Origin: Corylus avellana
Lineage: Eukaryota; Streptophyta; Magnoliopsida; Fagales; Betulaceae
Reading direction: 5' to 3'
Assembly: GCF_901000735.1 (NCBI RefSeq)
Contig: NC_081542.1
Location: 26,985,093 to 27,049,092, forward strand
DNA length: 64,000 nt
Shown here: one piece after another, positions 12,101 through 23,287 of the stretch
Layout of the letters: each line of letters starts with the position of its first letter
Position numbering within the stretch: the first letter of the stretch is position 1
Notes under the pieces: generated by a model
The model's input: the letters and a program-made list of their open reading frames with translations, nothing else
Told to the model about the DNA's origin: nothing
Databases searched by the model: none
Made by a program: the position numbers and the translations under genes

Positions 12101-13587
12101 CCTGCGATAAGATCAGTCTCAATGAGAGACATGGGAACAGAAATGACCCCTGTCCCAAGTCAAGAGCCTTCAAGGACAGCTACTCCTGTAGGAGCAACAA
12201 CTCCACTCCGCAGCCCCACTTCCTCGATCCCATCTACTCCCCGAAGAGGGGCACCTGCTTCCACGCCTGTGGAGAACACCACTGATGATGAATCACAGAT
12301 TCGAACAGAAAAAAGCAAAAAAGAATTGTCCGGGGAAGAATTGAAGCTCAAGACAAGAAGAGAAATTGTAGCCCTTGGTGTCCAGCTAGGTAAGATGAAT
12401 ATTGCTGAATGGGCAAGTAAAGATGAGCATGAAAAGAAAAAACCTTGTGCTGAAACTATTAATATGGAGGATTATGAGCGGATTGAATTTGAGACACGCG
12501 CGGCTGCATGGGAGGAAGTTGAAAAATCAAAACATATGGCAAGGTTTCTTCAATGACCCACATACTTTTTAATACCAGATCACAATTATTTTGAAAATAC
12601 ATGCTGCATGTGTATTTGCTTGTATATGCTATCTTATTATGTTCTGCCGCCAGAATTTGACAAGAGGATGTTAAATATCGTTAGGTTTAAGCGTGAAGAA
12701 ATAAGAATCGAGGCATGGGAAAGTCAGCAGAAGGCAAAACTAGAAGCAGAGATGCGGAGAATAGAGGTATTGAAATTCTTTCTCCTCGAGTATATTTACT
12801 CAGCATAAATGCTTTATCATGTAGTCTAAGACCTTAACCTGCATTCTTGTTGGATGGTAATGTAATGGGATCAGAAATTGGTTATTTATCGAACTAATAT
12901 TTATCATGGTTATCTAAAAATAGGAAATAAAATCACTGTGCTTTGGGAAAAAAAAAAAAATTTAAGTCCCCAACTTCACTCCATGCAATTAATCTTGTCA
13001 TATTTCTCTGATGGGGTATAGTTTTGAACTTGGACAACTGAACAGTCACTCTCATGTCAAGCAAGTAGTTTGTTTTAACTTTATAGTCAACTATAACTTG
13101 TGCTGTTGTCAAACCTTAAGACAGATTTACTGATCAACAGAAAAGGAAAGAAAGAAAAAAGAGAAACTGAGACAGATTTGATTCAATCATTGCCTATCCT
13201 TTAATGTAACCAAACCCCTTAGAACACCCATGACAGATTGGTTGCTAGGCCCTCCACCTTTGAAAGGAGGAGAGTACCCGTCAACTAGAAAGCCCGTGTC
13301 ATTCATCGATTAATTGGAATAGTAATCTCTCATTGAACATGCTTTTTAGACTCTAAAGTGTGAAGTATAACAATTTTCAGTACCAAGTTGAACAAATGAG
13401 AGCCCAAGCTCAAGTGAAGATGGTGAAGAAGATTGCAATGGCAAGTCAAAGATCAGAAAATAAACGGGCTGCTGCGGAAGCCAGAAGAAATCGCGAGGCA
13501 GAAAGAACTGCAGCACAAGCAGAATATATTCGGCAAACAGGGCGGTTGCCATCCACACATTACATCTGTTGTGGTTGGCTATCATAA
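9120..13587 (+). CDS. Remorin family protein with long N-terminal region
   Basis: Six coding exons: 9120-9149, 10301-10469, 10653-11330, 12096-12543, 12685-12766 and 13381-13587. All introns are GT-AG, all junctions keep frame, and the product is about 537 residues. The start MEYERIHKVQ followed by SPSKLRMKLMGP matches long-N-terminus (group 6-type) remorins. A low-complexity region runs to about residue 400, with TPLRSPTSSIPSTPRRGAP in exon 4. The Remorin_C domain (about 416-530) is rich in Arg/Glu/Ala coiled-coil sequence, for example RAAAWEEVEKSKHMARF. The C-terminus HYICCGWLS has a Cys pair, the usual S-acylated anchor that holds remorins on the inner face of the plasma membrane in nanodomains. 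Group identity and localisation come from family knowledge. The first intron holds a LINE fragment, and two acceptors are ambiguous or duplicated. Confidence 0.93.
9480..9795 (+). pseudogene. Decayed LINE fragment in remorin intron 1
   Basis: Translated in shifting frames, this encodes FWSVGVTQNCSWY, then FEVGNGESIRMWMDNWHPDG and GILIDKFGYRVVYDAQ, then WRPARSESLVDIQVRLPEV. That order is typical of the region between reverse transcriptase and the C-terminal zinc-binding/RNase H part of plant L1-type retrotransposons. At least two frameshifts and a stop break it, so it is dead. It lies in the same orientation as the host gene, within the 1.15-kb first intron. An A tract at about 9841-9850 may be the remains of its tail. 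Confidence 0.8.
10251..10302 (+). repeat. 26-bp tandem duplication of a 3' splice site
   Basis: A 26-base unit (from TAATACTTTG to TTTGTAGAC) is present twice head to tail, at 10251-10276 and 10277-10302, so the end of remorin intron 1 has two identical pyrimidine tracts and two TAG acceptors. Only the downstream acceptor (exon from 10301) keeps the reading frame. The upstream one would add 26 bases and lead to a stop a few codons later. Confidence 0.9.
10651..10670 (+). promoter_or_regulatory. Two in-phase candidate acceptors for remorin exon 3
   Basis: Acceptor AGs end at 10652 (CCATCTAG) and 10670 (CCCAACTTAG). They are 18 bases apart, so both preserve frame and differ by six residues near residue 67. 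The sequence alone does not say which is used; I chose 10653 for the gene model. Confidence 0.55.
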
Positions 13588-14190
13588 ACCGGATGCAACG
13601 GATAAAGGAAATGCTTCATATAGTGGCTTTGCCGAAGTGGCCTCCCTCTTGTAGTCTGTTTCGGAAAGAATTCTTGACCTAGAGAGTGTTGTTCTGTTTG
13701 TTTATCAGCCTTGTATTTACTAGTCAACCTCATTGTGTAAGTTGTTATATGAAGAAAATTTGCAATTTATGCGTTAAAGTTTAGTCATGGAATTGTTCAT
13801 AGTTATCCATGTAAGGAGTCATATCTATATCACTCCATACTACCATATGATGATGATTACCTAATGAAATCAGAAAGGGTTCTGCTGCTCTCGCATCTCA
13901 TGATGCATCATGGATTTTGGTCTTTACAGGTTCAAAACTCACGGGGATAAGGTAAATCATTGATAAGCAAATAAACTGCTACCAATCAATCAATTAATGC
14001 TGAAAATATGCATGTACTTAAAAGAGAAGGGAATACAAGCTCATTGGAGCAGGGTGAATGGATTTTGCCCCAAAACAAGTACTCAGCATTTGGGGATTGT
14101 TTGAGGTCTTCATTTCTTACTGTTTAGTGACCGAGTGCAGTTTCATCGGCTAGGGCACAAAGTAAGGGGCCTTCAGAACAAATGAACCAA
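13588..14190 (+). other. Remorin 3' untranslated region and downstream spacer
   Basis: AT-rich sequence after the stop codon at 13585-13587. The 3' UTR should end within a few hundred bases, but I could not place the polyadenylation site; an AATAAA-like AAATAAA is at about 13969. No second gene seen. Confidence 0.5.
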
Positions 14191-14194
14191 GGGC

Positions 14195-16030
14195 TCTAAG
14201 CTTCCTAAGCATCGAGTGAGGGCCTTGGGAGTAAATCAACCAAAAAGCCTCCTCGGTGTGGGTACTGAAAGAGGAGCCTTGAGAGTAATTCGACTAAGGA
14301 ATTTGGGCATCCATGATGTGGGCACCAAGTGAGGGGCCTTGAGAGTAAATCGACCGAGCCTCCTCGGCACGAATTCCGAGAGAGAAGCCTAGGGAGCAAA
14401 TAAACTAATTGAGCCTCTTTGGTGTGGGTAGTGACCGAGGGGCCATGGAAGTATATCAACTGACAAGCCTCTTTGGCATGTGTACTGAGAGAGGGACCTC
14501 GGAAGTAAATCAACTAAGGAGTCCCCTTGGCATGGGTACTAAGAGGGGCCTCATGAGTAAATCAATCTAGGAGCCTCCTTGGCATGGGTAAAGAGTGAGT
14601 AACCTCGGAAGCAAATAGACCAAGGGCTTGGAGCCTCCTCAGCGTGGGTATCGAGAGAGGAGCATCATGAGTAAATTGACCAAGGGCTTTGAAGCTCCTC
14701 TAGGTGGGTATCGAGTGAGGAGCTTGAGGACTAAATCGACCGAGGAGCCTCCTCGGTGTGGGTATCAAGTGAGGAGCCTAGGAAGTAAATCCACCGAAGA
14801 GTCTCCTTGGCATGTGTACCAAGAAGGGGACTTCGGGAGTAAATCAATCTAGGAGCCTCTTCAACATGGGTAAAGAGTGAGTGACCTTGGGAGTAAATCG
14901 ACCAAGGGCTTTGAGCCTCCTTGGCGTTAGGAGTCTCGGGAGTAAATTGACTATGGGCTTTGAGCTTTCTCGGGGTAGGTACTAATTGAAGGGCCTTAGG
15001 AGTAAATTGATTGACAAGCCTCCTCAGCGTGGGTATCGAGTGAGGGGCGATGGGAGTAAATCGATTGAAGAGCCTCCTCCTCGGCGTGGGTTCCAAGAGA
15101 GGGTCCTTGGGAGTAAATTGATCAAGGGCTTTGAGCCTCCTTGGTGTGGTACCAATAAGGGGCCTTGGAAGTAAATTGATTGAAGAGCCTCCTTGGCATG
15201 GGTAGCGAGTGAAGGGCCTCGCGAGTAAATCGCCAGGAGCCTCCTCAGTGTGGGTACCAAGAGGGGCCTCAAGAGTAAATCAACAAAGGGCCTTGAGCCT
15301 CCTTGGCATGAGTGTTGAGTGAGGGGCCTTGGGAGTAAATCAACCCAAGAGCCTCCTCAACTTATGTATTGGGGCCTTAAGTGTAAATCAACCAAGGACC
15401 TTCCTTGACATGAGTGTCGGAAGTAGGGCCTCAAGAGTAAATCGACCCAATAGTCTTCTCGGTGTGGGCCCTGAGAGAGGGGTTGTGGGAGTAAATAGAC
15501 GAAGGGCTTTGAGCCTCCTCGGCATGGGTATCGAGTGAGAGGCCTTGGGAGTAAATTGACCAAAGAACCTCCTCGGCGTGGATACCGAGAAAAGGGCGTC
15601 TGGAGTAAATTGACCAAGGGCTTTGAGCCTCTTCAATATGGCTACCGACTAAGGGGCCTTGGTAGTAAATCAATTGAACAGCCTCCTCAGTGTGGGTACC
15701 GAGACCTCGAGACTAAATCTACCAAGGGCTTTGAGCCTCCTTGGTGTGGATACAAACTAAGGGGACTTGGGAGCAAATGGACCAAAGAGCATCCTTGGTG
15801 TTGGTACCGAGGGAGTGGCCTCAAGAGTAAATCAACCAAGGAGTTTCCTCGGCATAGGTACTAAGAGAAAGGCCTTGAGAGTAAATCGACCAAAGGCTTT
15901 GAGCGTTCTCGATGCTGGTACCTAGTGAGGGGACTTGTGAGTAAATTGATTGAATGACATCCTCGGTGTGTGTATTGAGAGTAAATTGATCGAAGAGCCT
16001 ACTTGGTGTGGGTACTGAGAGAGGGCCCTC
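14195..16030. repeat. Degenerate ~55-bp minisatellite, about 33 units
   Basis: Motifs of the type GGGCCTTGGGAGTAAATCGAC and GAGCCTCCTCGGCGTGGGTA alternate throughout. I counted about 33 occurrences of the GAGTAAAT-like core between 14231 and 15978, mean spacing about 55 bp; some units carry an extra GGGCTTTGAGCCTCC segment. The block is markedly GC-richer than its surroundings. Because the unit length varies and is not a multiple of three, repetitive ORFs appear in several frames on both strands and are by-products. Non-coding satellite DNA is the simplest reading. Confidence 0.9.
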
Positions 16031-16300
16031 GTAGGGTGGGCGCTGATCGAGGGCTTGGATGCACAAGGTGGCGACCTATGGCAATGGAGATCTGTCAGCC
16101 GGCACATGTGACTTTCCAACGGGGAAGTTGTTTATTGTAGAAACACAAGATAAACAAAGATATGTAGCAGATTTAAGCCATAAAACTTGTAACTTATGAA
16201 CTATTGTACATAATTAGTAATAGAATTAGCCATTCCATTTGATAAGATTATAACACATTATCATGATAATCTATCTTGATCATGTGTAGTAGCGGAAAAC
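16031..16300. other. Spacer after the minisatellite
   Basis: Transition from the GC-rich array back to AT-rich DNA. No gene or defined repeat seen. Confidence 0.4.
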
Positions 16301-16835
16301 CACACCTCCCGAGAAGGGAAGCAACCCTGTTTGAGCGGAGGTCGTTGCCCCTATCAAAGGAAGGCTATCCCTCAAAGTGAGGGTTGGCCGCTCATAGAGA
16401 GGGGAAGCAACCACTCTGTGAGGGGACGTTGCTCTTTATAGGAGAGGGGTTGCCATCCCTTGTCTGGCTAGGGGCGATCCCATTACCAATTAGGGGTGGT
16501 TGGCCATCCACCACCTCTCTTTTTTTTTTTTCTTTTTTTTTTTATTTATTTATTTATTATTATTATTTTTTTTTATTTAGAGTATATTGATAATTTAAAT
16601 TAATTATGCCACTTTACAAGTATAGTTAATACATGAAGCGTCAAAAGAGAATCACATAACATTAATTGATTGGTCTGATGTGGTATACCATTAATTAATT
16701 CAACGGTAGGTTAATGAAGGGATCTAATTTATACCATAAGAAAAATTAAAGACGTAATTTTCGGAATTGAAAACGGAGAGTTTAAATTAAAATCACATGA
16801 AAACCTAAGATTTAAGTTTGATTTTTAACTTTACT
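16301..16835. repeat. MITE-like element with GC-rich core
   Basis: A GC-rich core with many short inverted motifs (GGGAAGCAACC, GGAGAGGGGTTGCC) ends in GGTTGGCCATCCACCACC and a long T tract, followed by an AT-rich arm to about 16835. A related core and arm with the arrangement mirrored lies at 41780-42320. The 68-residue ORF at 16384-16590 is not a gene. Confidence 0.5.
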
Positions 16836-17239
16836 CTAAGTAATTGGTATAAGGTTGGAAGGAAGGTCCCTCCAAGCTCTCTTACTAGTTCTTTCATGTA
16901 TACATGAAAATGATAAGACTTTACAAAACAAAATAAAACTTCCACCTTTAGCAAAGTAATTGACTGATACTAAAATATATACTCAACTCACAGAAGTCGT
17001 ATCCAGACAGCTTAAATTGTCTTCAGGAATCATTAATTCTTACAACTTGTTCTGTCCTTGTCCATGTCTTTAGTTGATTTTGCATCACTATTATCCTCTA
17101 TAAGAGTTTCAGTGCATGTCCTTTTATTCTTAAAATTAACAACTCTAAACAAAAAAAAAAAGCAAGGGAAGGAGTGATCATAAAGGTTGCCATATCTATA
17201 AATGATTGAGAATGAGACAAAAATAAATTGGGTCCTTTA
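16836..17239. other. AT-rich spacer, no gene seen
   Basis: No recognisable coding or repeat structure beyond an A tract near 17151-17161. Confidence 0.4.
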
Positions 17240-17560
17240 GTTTTATTTAGAATATAATTAGTTTTATTTATGTTATCAGTCTTACTTGTAATTCAATAAT
17301 GGGCTTGACCCAAACTCAGTCTATTAGGGTTAGGGTTTAATCTCTTAGGCTATTTAAGCATAATGTTACATTGTAATAAACAGATTATGATGAATAAAAA
17401 AGGTACGTTCTCTTTGGTGTGCGGTTCTTATTCTCTTTTGGTGGCGAGACTCTATCAAAACCAATGACTCTCGTTCAACTCCTTTCTCTTCGTATTTATC
17501 TCTTTTGTTGGCAAATTCCTACCGTCCTGCGTCAATAAATCTATGGAATAAACCAATAAA
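17240..17560 (+). mobile_element. LTR-like remnant, probably Copia type
   Basis: The order CTTAGGCTATTTAAGCATAA, then ACATTGTAATAAACAGATTATG, then a segment with TCTCTTTGGTGTGCGG resembles the promoter and R region of plant Copia LTRs. Neither boundary nor a partner LTR is visible. Confidence 0.4.
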
Positions 17561-17842
17561 CAATCACATTTTTTTTTTGTTTTATTACTGTTGGATGGTA
17601 CAGATGAACATTGCACTATCCACCACCAACCAACCAAGTAGAATAAATATGCAGAAGTGTAGCAATGAGCAGATTCTCTAGCACAACCATTGTAGAGTGT
17701 AAGTCATAGATAAGATCCTACAAGTCATCTCTAGGAAAATCACTCAAATTAATATCCTAGAATTTCAATTTCCTGGAGCAAACTTCCAACCTACGGAATG
17801 TATCAGCCCCCCTCCCTTTTTTAATTTTTAATTTTTTTAGTG

Positions 17843-18300
17843 TTGGGAATTGGGCCGTAGAGAAAGTTCAAATGGGCTGAAGAGAAAGTCCTAAAGGTCA
17901 CCGAGACCCGAAAAATTGAGCCCAATTCCTATGCAACGGATCCACCCTGATTGTTCGGATTCATTGTTAAAGGAATTCTCGGGAACCCAATATCAATAAA
18001 CTCAGGAATCCGGTACTGCAACTTACCACAATTGTTCGAGGCTAAGGCACAATCTTTAATCTAACGCTCAACTTTCAGGATTCTCAGGATCATGCCAATC
18101 TCGAGAATTAGGAGATCGTATCTGATGCTAACTATCACATCCTTCTATATAAGAGGCCTTCATTCACATAAAAATGGTCAACTTTTTGTAATTTGAGTTG
18201 TGATTATTATTCAAAAAATATTACTAATTTAGGCATCAGAGCTATCTCCCTCCGGCACCTCCCGACAAACTCTTTTGTCTAATTTTTTGCATTTTGCAGA
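17843..18300 (+). mobile_element. LTR-like remnant, probably Gypsy type
   Basis: It starts TGTTGGGAATTGGGCC, has a TATA-like CTTCTATATAAGAGG at about 18142 and then AATTTAGGCATCAGAGC followed by a GGCACCTCCCGACAA segment. That order matches the U3-R-U5 layout of plant Gypsy LTRs. I found no internal domain or second LTR. The 3' end is uncertain. Confidence 0.45.
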
Positions 18301-19461
18301 TACCCATTTATATTCACTCTATTTGAAAACTGTTCTAACATTTAACAAGTAGAATATATATAGCAGCTTTTACAAAACAGGCGATCGAAAAATGTTTAGG
18401 TTCAAAGCATCCTATCTCTAAAAAGTTTATACATGAGATGCTATGATTTCCACTCTAACTCGTATATGGCATTCTGTCCTCAAAATCATTCGTGCAAAAC
18501 ATGCATTATTAACGGAGACATGCTTTGTTGATTTAGTACATGTTATGATGTTTGTTGTCTCAAAAGCGAGTTTTACCTGAAATTTGTATAATAACTAATA
18601 ATTTTATTAAAAAACAAAAAACCGAATTAAGGCCGATAAACTACTGAGGACAGGTTTTTGGGGTCAGATCACCCTTAGGGGATCACATGCATGCAGGCAA
18701 ACGTTTTTCCCATTGTATTATCTTCAACTGGAGCTAATCTAGTACTTCTTGCAGTGGCATATTTGTTGTGTTGTGCTCATCGCATGTCGGCTTATTTAGG
18801 AACTATATATAACTAACAGTTCTTAATCATGATATACCTCATTAGCTAGGTTGTACTATGTATTCATGTGGTCGGAATTTTAGCCAGCAGGGACTATATA
18901 TATATATATACCTTTTCTTTTTTTTTTCTTTTTTTTTTTTTTCAGTCAAATCTATTCCTTATAAATTAAGAAAAAATAACGACTAACATATGTCCGAGAG
19001 ACCTGTGACATGTATATATATCTTCTTTACATCTCTTTTTCTATTGGTTTATTTTTTTATTTTTTTATTTTTTTTTATTTTTTAATAATAAAAAAAAAAT
19101 GTAAAAACATTGTTACGGATAAAATTCACAATGGGTCATAGTAAGATGATTAATGACTTGTATAATGACAAATCCCAATGCACCGCTCACACAATATATC
19201 TACGTACAGGCCCAAGCCATGGCTTAACCAACACTATTCACTAAACAAAAGAAAGATTTTTCAGATTGAGAATCAAATCTTTGGGAGTGGAGTGTTTTAA
19301 TATTAATATGCAACCAAACTTGAAATTTGTTTTTACTGAGTTTAAAAGTTCACACCCCGATACAACTCCAACCTCGCAATCTCCAGCTAGACTCTCAAGG
19401 CAAGTTTTAGAGCCTACATTAATAAACAAAGTAGTCAAAGTTGGCATTCATCAACTTAGCT
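18301..19461. other. AT-rich spacer, no gene seen
   Basis: T tracts and a TA microsatellite (about 18897-18911) but no gene. The opposing 65- and 68-residue ORFs at 19241-19463 lack any recognisable domain. Confidence 0.5.
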
Positions 19462-19974
19462 GATTCATATTAGGGTTGGAATTTTTTTTTTTTTTTTGGG
19501 TATGATTTGCGAATTTAGCACGGGATTAATAGGTTAGGTTTTGGTATAATCGAGTTTGGGCATACTTAAAATTAACTCGTTTAATAAATTGATCAATTTC
19601 AGGTCAACCTACTTAAGCAATGGTTGAATCATTTTTTTTTTCTTTTAACGAAACCCTAATGCATTGGCGGGATGGGTCGAATGGGTTATTCATTTTTTGA
19701 GTTAGTTTTCAAATAGTGGGTCCAACATGCATGCCGTGTTTGGGTCAACCTAGCACGACTTGTTTAATAAATTGGTTGTGCGGGTTAATTCGGTTTGGGT
19801 CAACCCAACATGCATTGTTTATCAAACGAATCATATCTCACCTACTTATTTAAATGAGTCATGTCAGTCGAGTTGAGAGATCTAGTCCATTTAATTAAAT
19901 AGATCGTATTAGGATTAACCTTAATGGGTTGGTGGGTTGGTCAACCTGACATACCAATCTAGATTGTTAGCCCT
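19462..19974. mobile_element. TAGGG...CCCTA repeat (relative of 7213-7606)
   Basis: It starts near TAGGGTTGGAATTTTTT and ends TTGTTAGCCCTA. The interior carries repeated GGGTCAAC, TTAATAAAT and CAACCTGACA-type motifs shared with 7213-7606. It is non-coding. The flanking octamers do not match well, so it is old or its ends are misplaced. Confidence 0.45.
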
Positions 19975-20428
19975 AGATCCTAGTAATTAATAGACCAACA
20001 TAATTCACACACATTTTCTTCATTTGGCTTAGCGATTTCAAAACGCATTTAAGCATTTGATAAAATTTAGAGAAAAAATATGTTTCTTCAATTGAACCTA
20101 TAAAACAGTTCGATCCCTCTTGGATTTTTACACGTTTTTAATCTGCCATTTTTTTTTCAAATGCACACTCTTGAACAAATACACATTCTTCGATTTTGTT
20201 TAAAAACATGAATTGACAGTGGAATCACGAGGCCACTGTTTAATTAAACAAGAAAGAAGATGGTTTCTTTATCATCATGTTACATGCTTGATAGAGAGCA
20301 TGGGGTCCCCTAAAAAAATATGAAAGTAAAGTTGAAGAAAATGTGGCCTACCATGGGGTCACCATTACTTTATATATTGGGTAGTATTATTGATGATAGA
20401 TAGTGCCCTACCATGTCACCATTCCATC

Positions 20429-20518
20429 CATCAAAAAGCTTGTATTTTATGCTCAAACCCCACAACATGCATCAAAAAGCTTGTATTTTATGCTCAAACC
20501 CCACAACATGCATCAAAA
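20429..20518. repeat. 41-bp tandem duplication
   Basis: A 41-base unit starting CATCAAAAAGCTTGTATTTT is repeated exactly once more, and a third copy breaks off after CATCAAAAA. The two ORFs across it (20390-20615) reflect this repetition and are not genes. Confidence 0.9.
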
Positions 20519-23287
20519 AAATACAAACCATTTCACCTTCACACAGTGGGTAACCCCACAGGTGATGGGTGAGATCTCAACTAATTATATAACTTTTTCT
20601 TCCCAAATGGGTTGAAAACTATCCTCCTTGAAAAAAACGAAAAAAGGAAGATTATATGAGATGATCAAATGCCATCATGGATGGATGACACGTGCCTGAT
20701 CACCTGTCCACTCTGCCGACATCACACTGGCCCCATGCATTAAGGCCACATCGGGGGGGATCCCTACAAAATATATTACGTAACCTCTCTGTACCCTACA
20801 AATAATTGCAATTCAATTTGAAGTTCTCTTTTTTTTTCTTGTTTTTCTCTTTCTTTCTTTTTTTTTTTTTTTTTTTTTAAATACTTTTGATCTACCGCAC
20901 AAAAGTATATATATATATATATTATTGTTTTAGCATTTACCATACTTTCAAAATATTATTATTATTATTATTATTATTATTTAGTTTTATGGTAAGTCAT
21001 TCAAAAAATTTAAATGATATAACATTATTTATACTAATAAATACAACAGTATTTAATCATAATGATGAAGAGAGCCCCTTTTATTAGGATAAGGTGCAAA
21101 ATTTATTTTTACGGCCTTAGATAGAAATTTGACACATAAAGTAAAAATACCAAATACAATGGAGATGAAAACGTCATATTTTTAATTCAAATCAATCCCA
21201 TTAACTTTTTTATTGATTCTAACCCAACACCCACTACTCATCACTAAACCCTCACCCACCTTTGAGCCCTTAACAACAGAGTCTCCAAAAGCAATCAAGA
21301 CGGTAAATCCGGTGATTTTATTAATGGGTATTTCATGTATGAGTTATTTTGTTAAGAGAAAGAAAATTATTTGGTATGAATGCTTTTATATATATATATA
21401 TTGTGTTTCAAGCTAAAATGTTAGCTTCTTATTAGAGGGTGCTAAACATCTAATTTGCACAACTTAATTGAAGTTATTCTTAACGATGAAATGTCTTTTC
21501 TTTAGAGAGGTTGTCGCACTCCTTTGTACAAACTTTTCCTTGTCTTAATCACTAGATCTTTGCGGTTAATCAATTTTGAGGCAAAATGAATTAGGCAGTA
21601 TTATTGTTGCTAATCTCAACTTTATCCAAATAGATGATGATTTGTCAAAGTGATAGAACCTTTGGCTTTTCCTTAAACAAAAACATTCTTTTGTCTTGTC
21701 ATGGAGTCATTCGCTTGCTAAGCTTAAGCATCTCTTATTCATCGGCTAAGAGCGGAAAAAACAACTTTGAAACAGTCAAACGGAAAAGGATTGGTTGGAA
21801 AAAACTTTAATTAATTATTTAATTAAGAGAAATACTAATTTTCTATCTCCCATTCATCTCCTCTCCGATTCATCTCTATCCATTAAAATTCATTATTGAA
21901 TATGTATATAACAGTAATCTAACACATTAAATATTTAATTGAAATTGAGAGAACTATCATTTTAAATTACTCATTATTTCATAAAGTAATGGTAAAAATT
22001 ATATTTTTATCTCAAAATTATTTTGCAACGCTGATATGACAATTCTAATTAACCCTTAAATCAGTCATGGTTAAAAACAAAACAAAAATCAAGAATTAAT
22101 TGTGACCGTCGTAAAAACATTGAAAGATTAAAATATTGTATATAACAGTAATCTTAAATCATTTTTTTCTTATCAACTTGAAATTTTGAAATATGTGATA
22201 ATTTAACATAATAAATTCGAACTTTGTTTTTGTCACTCGCTTTCTATTTCATCATTAAAATATCACTTATTAAGAAATAGTTTGCACCAACTCATATGTT
22301 AAAAAAAATTGTTAGAATATTAATTTAAATATTCTACATTTTCAGCCCGAATTATTAAAAGAACATTTAAACCCACACAAAAAATATAAAATAAAATAAA
22401 AAAACATATATATTAAAACATTATTGAAATTCAAGCAATTTGAAGAAAATATCATTCAACTTGCTCTATAAGTGATAAGTATCGTCTCTCACATGTTTTT
22501 TTTTAATATTCTAAAAATGTTGAATGACATTTGTTCCTTACTATATAGTATGAAGAAAATTTCCTTCAAACTGGTTTGAAAAAAATTTGTATCCTACAGT
22601 TTAAACTCTAAAAATAAATAATCACAAGCAGTATTCTATTCCAAATGCTTAGGCCAATAGAAAAAAGTGAATTTCCTATAAAATCAGAAGAAATAAGCAT
22701 GTGCGAGAGAGAGAGAGAGAGAGAGATGATAGAATCATAGAAGGATAGAGTGGGGGCAGGAGAGACTAATAAAATGATGAATCCAAAGCAAGCATGGGGC
22801 TTGTATAGGTTTGTTTTCCAACACTTGAAAACCTAACAACAACCGCCAAGGTTGTTATAGAATTAATGGAAACACAGTTGCAGCTTTCCATACCTATCTG
22901 GAATAGAGACCCATCACATGTGCACAAAGCCATTCACAAAACACCAGGACATGTCAAAAGTTAAACTCAACAACATCAACATCAACATCATTTGCTAAGA
23001 AACATCCTTAAACATATAGATTTGCAAGATTTATAAAAACAAATACTCTCTAATCTTGACAAACATTATCTCCTAATATATATATTATGTATAGTAGCTA
23101 GTATATGTATTCCAAAAGCTTAGAAACTTGAAAGTAAACGATATAATTACAGTATATTAAGCTTATAAGAAGCTAGAATTAAGCACCCTTCCAGGACGAC
23201 CCTCATAAGGTTGGAAAAGATGGCAAATACCATAGAAGAAGAAGAAGAAGAAGCAGAGAATGGTGTTCTTAATGGTTAAATAGTTCA
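20519..23287. other. AT-rich spacer between remorin and ARF6, with ARF6 3' UTR at its right end
   Basis: No gene seen. It holds T tracts (20861-20878), an ATT microsatellite (20956-20980), a TA repeat (20908-20921) and a GA repeat (22707-22726). A segment at about 22548-22595 resembles one arm of the MITE at 61567-61797. The ARF6 3' UTR should occupy the last few hundred bases and contains a GAA-rich tract (about 23235-23252) on the + strand. Confidence 0.5.

Noticed and set aside
14195..16030. CRISPR-like array
   Set aside because: Repeats are degenerate and contiguous with no unique spacers, and this is a plant nuclear genome.
14205..16119. Many overlapping ORFs on both strands with repeated peptides such as IYSQGPSLGTHAEEAP
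   Set aside because: They arise from the minisatellite being free of stops in several frames; unit length is not a multiple of three, so the same peptide switches frame. No start context, domain or splice pattern supports a gene.
17320..17340. Telomere-like TTAGGGTTAGGGTTT, also near 56358
   Set aside because: Only about two units at each place; isolated telo-box-like motifs are common in plant DNA and do not show an interstitial telomere array.
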